5,520 nucleotides of DNA from the NCBI GenBank assembly GCA_029937635.1, contig JAPYPM010000161.1:1-5520 (forward strand), given 5' to 3'. A model generated the notes under the pieces. That model made no database searches and was not told the origin of the DNA. It saw nothing but the letters and a program-made list of their open reading frames with translations. Origin of the DNA: Nitrospinaceae bacterium (lineage in GTDB: Bacteria; Nitrospinota; Nitrospinia; Nitrospinales; VA-1). Every line of letters begins with the position of its first letter. Positions within the stretch are counted from its first letter, which is position 1. Shown one piece after another: positions 1 to 5,520 of this stretch. Position numbers and translations under genes: made by a program.

Positions 1-520
1 AAGGAGCTTTTTCAACATTAACAATTGATCCGACGGCTTGAAGTGCTCCAATAGCCGGCTCTGCGAATGTTACCCCAATTCCTAAAAGAAATGCGATTAG
101 TAAAACTACAGGCAGAGGCGATTTTTTCGGAAGGTTAGTACCGATAATTTCCCCAAAAGGCATGAGGCCAAGTTTAAGTCCTTCCATAAAGACCATTAGT
201 CCAAAGATTACGGCACCTAGTCCTCCAGTAATGAGTACTGCCTCTTGTATTGGCTGACGTAAAATAAGTATTTGAAAAAGAACCAAATAAATAGCAAGTG
301 GAAAAACTGCTTTGACCTGCTCTATTAACCGTACATTAAAATACGGTGCTAATAGGTTGTAAATGTCAGCTGATTTAAGTTTGAGTTGTGGGGCTTGATA
401 CGGAATCGCTTGGCCTTGGCCATCTAATTCAACTTTTGGGGTCAGATCATTATAGGATACTGACCTTTGTTTTAAAGTGGATTCTCGAACATACTGACCA
501 TACTGAATTTCTGATGGCAT
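1..520 (-). CDS. DUF1538 family integral membrane protein (3' end outside window)
   Basis: The minus-strand frame is open from an ATG at 518-520 to the left edge, giving 173 residues of the N-terminal part. Residues 1 to about 65 are hydrophilic and probably cytoplasmic. Hydrophobic segments follow at about 71-87, 93-114 and 136-152. The segments GLMPFGE (118-124) and TFAEPAIGALQ (151-161), with the intervening NLPKKSPLP (129-137), are what I recognise as DUF1538, a family of polytopic membrane proteins of unknown function, possibly transporters. From memory, DUF1538 genes often sit beside PII-type regulators, but the neighbour that would show this lies outside the window. The start is supported by an AGAGGA-type SD 8 nt upstream. 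It may share a transcript with the DUF2892 gene, 131 nt upstream, or have its own promoter. Family assignment is fairly sure; function is unknown. Confidence 0.85.
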   Translation of the reverse strand, partial: MPSEIQYGQYVRESTLKQRSVSYNDLTPKVELDGQGQAIPYQAPQLKLKSADIYNLLAPYFNVRLIEQVKAVFPLAIYLVLFQILILRQPIQEAVLITGGLGAVIFGLMVFMEGLKLGLMPFGEIIGTNLPKKSPLPVVLLIAFLLGIGVTFAEPAIGALQAVGSIVNVEKAP

Positions 521-528
521 AGACGGAT

Positions 529-535
529 TCCTCTC
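529..535 (-). promoter_or_regulatory. Ribosome binding site of the DUF1538 gene
   Basis: GAGAGGA read on the minus strand, 8 nt before the ATG at 518-520. It is one of the two clear Shine-Dalgarno sequences in the window, and it fixes the start of a gene whose other end is not visible. Confidence 0.75.
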
Positions 536-553
536 AAAGATTAAATTTCAGCT

Positions 554-569
554 AAAACTTTATAGTTTT
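554..569. repeat. AT-rich hairpin, AAAACT stem with TTAT loop
   Basis: A perfect 6-bp inverted repeat (aaaact / agtttt) around a 4-nt ttat loop, in the gap between the DUF2892 and DUF1538 genes. It has only one G:C pair per stem and no good U-tract on the minus strand, so it is at best a weak terminator. It could equally be an operator-like element or chance in AT-rich DNA. Confidence 0.3.
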
Positions 570-651
570 TGAGAATTAATAGCAAGTATGATTTTGAATA
601 AATGGGAGTTATACAATTACACCTTGCTGAAGAGCTTACGTCTATCTTGTT

Positions 652-936
652 TTAATACTTCTTTTTTATTTTTAATCCTAATATGGACTTTAATGGGCAC
701 CATCCAATTATACCTGAGATTAGAGGGATAATGCCTATTACGGCAACAATAAATCCTCTTTCAATAATACATCCATGAGATATGAAATTATTCCATTCCC
801 AACAAGGAATTTGATGAGTAGGAATTGTATAATCGGACCAATAAGTTCCTGATACCGATACTCCATATGAAATAAGTCCAACTCCTAAAGCTATTCTCAA
901 TATTCTTTCTGTACCGCCTTCGTTTTTACAGAACAT
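652..936 (-). CDS. DUF2892 / YgaP-type small transmembrane protein
   Basis: This 94-residue protein matches the two-helix membrane module seen in YgaP-like proteins (DUF2892). The N-terminal signature NEGGTERILRIALG (5-18) leads into TM1 (about 12-29), and the second helix (about 61-79) ends in the characteristic GWCPLKSILG (78-87), which carries Cys80. Family members are usually about 60-70 residues with a very short loop. Here residues 30-60 form an enlarged, probably extracytoplasmic loop with Cys45, Trp46, Trp48 and Cys56. In YgaP the module anchors a rhodanese domain; stand-alone versions have no firm function. The start is supported by GAAGG 9 nt upstream. A promoter with a perfect -35 lies about 40-70 nt upstream of the start codon, so the gene is probably transcribed independently of the MBL gene 172 nt away. 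Confidence 0.85.
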   Translation of the reverse strand: MFCKNEGGTERILRIALGVGLISYGVSVSGTYWSDYTIPTHQIPCWEWNNFISHGCIIERGFIVAVIGIIPLISGIIGWCPLKSILGLKIKKKY

Positions 937-945
937 AACGCAATA

Positions 946-950
946 CCTTC
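946..950 (-). promoter_or_regulatory. Ribosome binding site of the DUF2892 gene
   Basis: GAAGG on the minus strand, 9 nt before the ATG at 934-936. It supports this start, which also places the family's N-terminal signature right at the beginning of the protein. Confidence 0.7.
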
Positions 951-960
951 ATAATTATAT

Positions 961-970
961 GGAATATTCC
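961..970. repeat. 10-bp palindrome GGAATATTCC near predicted transcription start
   Basis: A perfect 10-bp palindrome just downstream of the proposed -10 of the DUF2892 promoter, about where transcription would begin, and about 11 nt before the SD. It is a candidate operator half or dimer site; chance cannot be excluded. Confidence 0.35.
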
Positions 971-976
971 AACTGC

Positions 977-1004
977 AGTATGGGGTTGTTGAGGAGTGTG
1001 TCAA
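977..1004 (-). promoter_or_regulatory. Candidate sigma-70 promoter for the DUF2892 gene
   Basis: On the minus strand, a perfect -35 hexamer TTGACA (999-1004) is followed after 16 nt by CATACT (977-982), which matches 4 of 6 bases of the -10 consensus. Initiation would fall near 968-970, leaving a leader of about 33 nt that contains the GAAGG SD. The position is right for the downstream gene, but the -10 is imperfect. Confidence 0.45.
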
Positions 1005-1024
1005 GAAATAAGAATAATACTTTT

Positions 1025-1042
1025 AAAACAATTATTTGTTTT
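1025..1042. repeat. AT-rich hairpin downstream of the MBL gene
   Basis: A perfect 7-bp inverted repeat, aaaacaa / ttgtttt, around a ttat loop, extendable by one A:T pair. It lies 67 nt past the stop codon of the MBL-fold gene and before the next promoter, where the cluster's transcript should end. The stem has a single G:C pair and lacks a run of U directly after it, so a terminator role is only tentative. It is the best hairpin in this gap. Confidence 0.3.
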
Positions 1043-1108
1043 ATGAAAAATATAATCAAACTAAGAGCGAGATGGAGGTGAAGACATACTTTTTGCAGCA
1101 CTAACGGA

Positions 1109-2743
1109 TTATTTTATTAGGGCTATAGTTTCTCCGTCAATTGCATAGCGTAATTGGCTTTTTGGATGCGGTTTGCCATTTTGGTGGACAAGAAAAATTT
1201 TTTTTTTAATTTTATTACTCAAATGTAGCAATGATTCATAGTTAGTGTGAAGATTCCCACCGCCGGCATCGTGAATGATCAAGTCAGAATCCCATATAAA
1301 CCCAAGAACTCCATTTTTCCGAGTTTGAGTGAAGGCACCTTTTTTGTACCATGCATTTATTTTAGAAATATCATACTTTGTATCACCAGAGTGGGATATC
1401 GATTTTGTCGTTTCCCCTCTTTTATACGTAATCGTGCAGCGTCCAGAGGGAATTGAATGTAAAGAATAATCAAACTCAAAGAAAGTATTCTTAAATCCCG
1501 GGATCTTAATTTTTTTATAGGGCTCGACCTCAATAAATTTCACGTACTTTTCAATAAATTTTTTTGATAAAGAGGTGAGGGCTTGTGATTTTCTTAAAAA
1601 ACTTTCATAAATCACACGTGAAGTTATCACACTTGTTTTTCTTTTCTCTAGAAGGTTTTCTAAAACACCAGCATCATGGTCAGAGTGTACGTGAGTTAAA
1701 AATACATGGTTCACATCTTTTTTGTTAATTCCATAATTTAATAAAATCGAATTGTTGTTTGCTACAACATCTATGAGGATCCCTTTTCCTTCAGACCAAA
1801 TGATCACAGAACTATTTTCTTTATTACTTGAAAATCCAGAACCCACTCCTATGAAAGTAACTCCAAAAAAAGGTATTTGAATTGGTTTTGGTTTATTCTT
1901 TTTATTTTTTGAAGCAATATGATTTAGATTGACAGTGCAGCGTTCTACTTTTCCCTCAAATACTTTGAAGGTCCTAGGTTCGAATTCCTGAATTTTTAAT
2001 TTTTTGCGCTTATTTTCCAAACCATTTATAAGTACAGAGTTCGACTTTTCCAAATGATAAAACTTAACTGTTTTTGAAATAAAACTATTTCGATCTTTCT
2101 CTTTGGTTAGAGAAAATAAATCAAGTTCCTTTTGAAATTGGGCACATTGCTGGTAGATTTTAGTTAGCTTTTGGGGAAGATTTTTAATGCCAGTATTGAG
2201 GATGTTCTTTTTTTTAGAAAGAAGCTTTTCTTCAATGAATTTCTGGAGTTCTTTGCTAATTATGGGTTGGCTGCTGTGTTCTTGTAAAAGGTTGTCAAAT
2301 AAAAGAGAAATGGTTTTATTTTTTGCAAAATTTTGCCTTAGAAAAATTCGAAGGTTTTTTTTATCTTTTGTATTTAAACATTTTTCATTTAATAATTTAT
2401 TGCTTTGAGATTCTATTAACTGGTCAAACCTTGGCCCAAATAGAGTTTCGTTTAGAATGCTTCGAAATCTTTTTTCTTGTTCGGGCAGGCAATACGCATA
2501 AACAACGGAACCAGGACTTCTTGTGAATAAATAGCTGTAAACAATAAATTCAAAATCAAAATTATTTAAGTTGTCGCAAAATGTTTCGGATGAAATAATA
2601 TATTTTGATGGGAGAGGTTTTTTTAGCCTTAAGAACTCTTTTACTATTCCGGGGGGGCAACCAAAAACTATTTCGCCATAGTCTTTAGTTTCTAGGTAGC
2701 TATAAAGTTTGCCATGACGAACTCTGAAATCATTATTGCTCAT
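1109..2743 (-). CDS. MBL-fold metallohydrolase, possible cyclic-nucleotide phosphodiesterase
   Basis: A 544-residue protein whose C-terminal part (about 288-544) is a complete metallo-beta-lactamase domain. Likely metal ligands are the HVHSDH motif (H351, H353, D355, H356), H429 in SLHSIP, D454 in SHSGDT and H520 in FLVH. The order H...IP...SGDT...LIIHDAG...H499...LVH is that of RNase Z and class II cyclic-nucleotide phosphodiesterases rather than beta-lactamases. Residues 20-110 form a separate compact region (EIVFGCPPGIVKEFL and following) of no domain I can name, and 111-285 is a Lys-rich, mostly helical linker. From memory, similar MBL proteins in spirochaetes and deltaproteobacteria carry a cyclic-nucleotide-binding domain; none is evident here. 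Its place 80 nt after a cyclase suggests cAMP turnover, which is inference. No signal peptide is seen. The start lacks a clear SD, but the protein contains no other methionine. Confidence 0.85.
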   Translation of the reverse strand: MSNNDFRVRHGKLYSYLETKDYGEIVFGCPPGIVKEFLRLKKPLPSKYIISSETFCDNLNNFDFEFIVYSYLFTRSPGSVVYAYCLPEQEKRFRSILNETLFGPRFDQLIESQSNKLLNEKCLNTKDKKNLRIFLRQNFAKNKTISLLFDNLLQEHSSQPIISKELQKFIEEKLLSKKKNILNTGIKNLPQKLTKIYQQCAQFQKELDLFSLTKEKDRNSFISKTVKFYHLEKSNSVLINGLENKRKKLKIQEFEPRTFKVFEGKVERCTVNLNHIASKNKKNKPKPIQIPFFGVTFIGVGSGFSSNKENSSVIIWSEGKGILIDVVANNNSILLNYGINKKDVNHVFLTHVHSDHDAGVLENLLEKRKTSVITSRVIYESFLRKSQALTSLSKKFIEKYVKFIEVEPYKKIKIPGFKNTFFEFDYSLHSIPSGRCTITYKRGETTKSISHSGDTKYDISKINAWYKKGAFTQTRKNGVLGFIWDSDLIIHDAGGGNLHTNYESLLHLSNKIKKKIFLVHQNGKPHPKSQLRYAIDGETIALIK

Positions 2744-2823
2744 TAAACTTTGCTTTTGAAAACGTCAAATATATTAGGTTATTGGATTCTTTTATTTAGG
2801 GTTTTAAGATGTTATCGAAGAGG

Positions 2824-5202
2824 TCATTTTGACGTCATAGTTAAAACACCATCCCAATTTTTGGGAGGGTTCTTTTTTAATCCTTCAACACGATCTATGT
2901 ATGTTTGTGAAAGAGTATCGTTAGCATTGAGCTTCAGACACTCTTTGAACGATTTTATAGACTTGTCCCAACTGCCAGCTCTATAGTGTTTTCTTGCTTC
3001 TTTAAAATGATTCACGGATTCCATTAAATTAGGGAATGAATCATCGGTGTGGTAGTCAAGAACCTCGTAAACTCCAACAGGTGTAGTTTTGCCTTTTACA
3101 ATAATATTATCAACGTCACGTATTTGATAGGTTCCTTTAAGTTTCGCAACTGTGTATTCACTTATCAAAAGTTTGGCTGAGTAGGCTTTGCATGCACTCT
3201 CTAATCTTGCGGCTAAATTCACGCCATCCCCAATCATTGTAAAATCCATTCTTTTTGGTGACCCTATATTTCCTGAAACTATTTTATCCGTATTTAGGCC
3301 GATACCCATATAAACAGGCAACTGTCCTTGTTTTTTTCGCTCCGTATTCCAATCTTCCAAACTGGTTAGCATAGTAATAGCGGCACGCATAGCACGATCT
3401 TCATCATCATCATGAGAGATAGGCACTCCAAAAGCGGCCATAATTGCATCTCCAATAAACTTATCTAGCATACCTTCTTCCTTGCTAATACAATCAACCA
3501 TTATGGTGAAATAATCATTTAGTAACTTAACAGTCCCTTGAGCTCCTAGAGCTTCTGTTAACGTTGTGAACCCTCGTATATCTGAAAAAAGAAGCGTTGC
3601 TACCAAGTCTTGACCCCCTAGAACATCGTCTCCCCCTGCCAGTAACTGTTCAGCTATGCCTGGATCCATATATCGAGACATGGTTGATTTCATTCTTTTC
3701 TCGGAACTGATATCTTCAATCATTATGAGTGTTCCTAGGTGTTTACCTTCAGGGTCAGAGAGTGGGAGTACAGAGGTGTTAGCCGAGACTTTTTCTTCAG
3801 CAAAAAATAATTCTGCATCCATCGTTATTGCAGACTCTTGTGTTTTTAAAACCTCTTCGACTTGCGTCATAATCCAACTGTTTTTATCAACAAAATGTTC
3901 CTTACCTTTCAAACCGATAATTTCTTCCTTTGTTATTGACATAATTTTTAACCCTGCTTCATTACAAGTAACTACTTCTCCCTCTTCATCCAATGTTATT
4001 ACGCCATTAGACATACTTTGCAGCATTCCGTCGGAATAATTTTTCATATTCTGAACATCATCAAATAGCTTAGAGTTTTCCAGGGAGATAGCTACTTGTG
4101 TTGTGAAAGCTCGTAGCCGTGACTCATCCTCATCAGTAAAAGGCCCACCCTTTTTATTAAGAACCTGGGAAACTCCAATAATTTCGCCTGCTTTGTTTGT
4201 TATTGGGGAGCAGAGGACTGACTGTGTAAAATAGCCTATTTTTTTATCGAAGCCTGGATTAAAGCGAAGATCAGCATAGGCATGAGGAATATTCAGAGTT
4301 TCCCCTGAGGTAAAAACCGTTCCTGCGATTCCAACATGATTTGGTAATCGAATTTCTCCGACACCATCACCTCCAGCAACTCTGGAAAAAAGCTCATTAG
4401 TTTTTGGATCGTTAATGAATATAGTCGAGCGATCAGCATCTAGCATTCGGGTGATCTCAGCGACGACATTCTGAAGTAATTTATTTAGATCAACTTCTGC
4501 CGTAATTGTTGCAACAGTATCTAGGAACTCCATTTCTTGAGCACGTTTTTTTCGAATTCGTTCCACTTGTTGGGTTCCGGCCAAAGTAACTGATGCTTGA
4601 CTCGACAATGTCTCTAGAAGTTTTAAGTCTTCTTTTGTGAACCTACCTTTATTTTTATTCAGAGCTTGCAATACTCCTATAACTTGTCCGGCCATAGTTC
4701 GAACCGGAACAGAAAGAATATTTTTTGTTTCAAACCCTGTTTCTTCATCGATTGATTGGTCGTGCCTCGGATCAGCTTTAGCATCATGTATGGTAAGACT
4801 TTCTTCGTGAGTAAAAACATAGCCAGCGACACCACTGTCATTCAAAACTCTTATCTCTCTTTCGAGATCGCCTAAAGCAACACGTGAGTATAGTTCTCCT
4901 GTTTGCTCATCATTGAGGAATAAAGTGCTTCTTTCACAGTCTAATTCTTTTGCAGTAATCTCAATCAATCTGTTTAGCACTTCACTTAAAGTTTCAAAAC
5001 CTGCTATTTCACGGGTCATTTCAAGAAGAAACTCTGCCTGCTCAAGACGTTTATTTAACTTTAATAGTTTGCCATGTTCAATGGTGACGTTTTTTCCTTT
5101 ACCAGTATTTTCCTGGCTAGTGGAAATTGCATCAACGAAGCTGTCTTGTTTTTTTTTGCCTGAGGTCTTATTTTCAGGAGTTTCTTTTTTAGTTGTTTCC
5201 AT
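2824..5202 (-). CDS. CyaB1-like class III adenylate cyclase (GAF-GAF-PAS-cyclase-TPR)
   Basis: This 792-residue protein is predicted to make cAMP from ATP. A polar tail (1-50) and a helix (51-70) precede GAF-A (about 70-210), GAF-B (about 238-376), PAS (about 388-500), a signalling helix (about 500-528), the cyclase domain (about 530-717) and one TPR-like helical hairpin (about 726-770) ending in NWDGVLTMTSK. Metal ligands are D541 (FSDIRGF) and D585 (KFIGD). K581 and T655 are the purine-recognition pair, and N662 and R666 the transition-state pair, so all catalytic residues are present. Lys plus Thr marks class IIIb, whose studied members are adenylate cyclases often stimulated by bicarbonate. 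GAF-B has the full NKFDE motif (N349, K350, F355, D359, E360); GAF-A has Leu193 instead of the final Glu. No transmembrane segment is evident, so it is probably cytosolic. The SD is weak. Confidence 0.93.
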   Translation of the reverse strand: METTKKETPENKTSGKKKQDSFVDAISTSQENTGKGKNVTIEHGKLLKLNKRLEQAEFLLEMTREIAGFETLSEVLNRLIEITAKELDCERSTLFLNDEQTGELYSRVALGDLEREIRVLNDSGVAGYVFTHEESLTIHDAKADPRHDQSIDEETGFETKNILSVPVRTMAGQVIGVLQALNKNKGRFTKEDLKLLETLSSQASVTLAGTQQVERIRKKRAQEMEFLDTVATITAEVDLNKLLQNVVAEITRMLDADRSTIFINDPKTNELFSRVAGGDGVGEIRLPNHVGIAGTVFTSGETLNIPHAYADLRFNPGFDKKIGYFTQSVLCSPITNKAGEIIGVSQVLNKKGGPFTDEDESRLRAFTTQVAISLENSKLFDDVQNMKNYSDGMLQSMSNGVITLDEEGEVVTCNEAGLKIMSITKEEIIGLKGKEHFVDKNSWIMTQVEEVLKTQESAITMDAELFFAEEKVSANTSVLPLSDPEGKHLGTLIMIEDISSEKRMKSTMSRYMDPGIAEQLLAGGDDVLGGQDLVATLLFSDIRGFTTLTEALGAQGTVKLLNDYFTIMVDCISKEEGMLDKFIGDAIMAAFGVPISHDDDEDRAMRAAITMLTSLEDWNTERKKQGQLPVYMGIGLNTDKIVSGNIGSPKRMDFTMIGDGVNLAARLESACKAYSAKLLISEYTVAKLKGTYQIRDVDNIIVKGKTTPVGVYEVLDYHTDDSFPNLMESVNHFKEARKHYRAGSWDKSIKSFKECLKLNANDTLSQTYIDRVEGLKKNPPKNWDGVLTMTSK

Positions 5203-5271
5203 ATTGGTTACTTTGCTCTTTAATGTAGGATCAAATATATTGTGTTAAGTCTTTATACGACTGAGAACATC

Positions 5272-5520
5272 TTATAATTTTTTATGTTTTAAATTATTTT
5301 TTTCAAGTTTCTCTCGAAGAGAAGCAACTGTACCCTTGAGCGCTTTGATTTCACCAGTGCTTGTTAGTTTTTCTGACTGAACTGCTTCTGTCAAATCGAA
5401 TTTACTTTTTTCTAGTTCTTCACGAAGCGATGCTGCTGTTGCTTTGAGTGCTTTGACTTCATTTTTATTTCCTAGTTTTTCTGATTGTATTGCCTCTGCC
5501 ATATCAAACTTACTTTTTTC
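5272..5520 (-). CDS. C-terminus of a 36-residue-repeat coiled-coil protein (5' end outside window)
   Basis: The frame is open through the right edge of the window and stops at 5272-5274. An internal ATG at 5500-5502 lies inside a repeat unit, so it is unlikely to be the true start. The visible 82 residues are two consecutive 36-residue repeats followed by a short basic tail (EKNNLKHKKL). Each unit reads EKSKFD..EA.QSEKL....E.KALK.T.ASLRE.L; 25 of 36 positions are identical between them. The composition (E, K, L, A, S; no Pro, Cys or Trp) predicts long continuous helix or coiled coil. I do not recognise the family. It lies 69 nt upstream of the cyclase on the same strand, with no evident terminator, so co-transcription is likely. 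A structural or scaffolding role is only a guess. Confidence 0.75.
   Translation of the reverse strand, partial: EKSKFDMAEAIQSEKLGNKNEVKALKATAASLREELEKSKFDLTEAVQSEKLTSTGEIKALKGTVASLREKLEKNNLKHKKL
5305..5520 (-). repeat. Two tandem 108-bp in-frame coding repeats
   Basis: Units 5413-5520 and 5305-5412 each encode 36 residues and are about 73% identical in DNA by hand alignment. The best-conserved stretches encode EKSKFD, QSEKL and ASLRE. A degenerate third unit begins at 5304 (EKNN) and is broken by the stop codon. More units are expected beyond the right edge. Confidence 0.85.

Noticed and set aside
559..585. Possible promoter for the DUF1538 gene: TTGCTA, 15 nt, TATAAA.
   Set aside because: The -35 matches only 4 of 6 and the 15-nt spacing is short; the -10 lies inside an AT-rich hairpin. 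Too weak to annotate, though co-transcription with DUF2892 is not proven either.
954..959. Perfect TATAAT on the minus strand upstream of the DUF2892 gene.
   Set aside because: Transcription from it would begin inside or next to the SD, giving an almost leaderless mRNA without a usable RBS, and no -35 is correctly spaced.
1617..1631. CRP-like sequence CGTGA-N5-TCACA.
   Set aside because: The spacer is 5 instead of 6 nt and it lies inside the MBL coding region, far from any gene start. No TGTGA-N6-TCACA site was seen in the gaps.
2830..2837. Perfect TGACGTCA palindrome, and the 8-bp inverted repeat acgtcaaa (2762-2769) / tttgacgt (2828-2835).
   Set aside because: TGACGTCA falls on the codons for the conserved C-terminal MTSK of the cyclase, so protein conservation explains it. 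The eukaryotic CRE resemblance has no bacterial meaning. The 8-bp arms are 58 nt apart and expected by chance.
3656..4039. 127-codon plus-strand open frame, and the other plus-strand frames in 1247-2526, 2750-2986 and 4913-5248.
   Set aside because: They lie opposite or overlap well-supported minus-strand genes, show no recognisable domain, and have the composition of antisense shadows.
5203..5271. Possible terminator or promoter between the repeat protein and the cyclase (AGTC-N7-GACT hairpin; TATAAA and TATATT boxes).
   Set aside because: The stem is only 4 bp with no U-tract, and no -35 is correctly placed for either box, so read-through from the upstream gene is the simpler view.

Overview
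All five genes in this window are on the minus strand, so transcription runs from the right edge to the left. The DNA is AT-rich (roughly 35-40% G+C by eye) with ordinary ATG starts and standard stops. The protein families point to a Gram-negative bacterium, proteobacterial or a related lineage. I cannot name the genus. No rRNA, tRNA, mobile element or CRISPR array is visible.

Right half (about 1109-5520): a likely three-gene second-messenger cluster with short gaps and no convincing terminator between genes. First is the 3' end of a protein made of 36-residue coiled-coil repeats (5272-5520, cut by the window edge). Next, 69 nt on, is a 792-residue class III nucleotide cyclase with GAF-GAF-PAS-cyclase-TPR-like architecture (2824-5202), the layout of the cyanobacterial CyaB1/CyaB2 adenylate cyclases. 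Its catalytic residues are intact, the purine-binding pair is Lys/Thr (class IIIb, ATP-specific), and a complete cyclic-nucleotide-binding NKFDE motif is present only in the second GAF domain. After 80 nt comes a 544-residue metallo-beta-lactamase-fold protein (1109-2743) with a full metal-ligand set of the RNase Z / class II cyclic-nucleotide phosphodiesterase type and an uncharacterised N-terminal half. The inferred unit makes cAMP (cyclase, tuned by cAMP feedback through GAF-B and perhaps bicarbonate) and may degrade or respond to it (MBL protein). The repeat protein would be a structural or scaffold partner of unknown role.

Left half (1 to about 1108): two small membrane-protein genes, apparently separate from the cluster. 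One is a DUF2892/YgaP-type two-helix protein (652-936) with an enlarged loop, a good SD and a plausible own promoter. The other is the N-terminal 173 residues of a DUF1538 integral membrane protein (1-520) that runs off the left edge. The gaps at 521-651 and 937-1108 hold AT-rich hairpins and the promoter signals described below.
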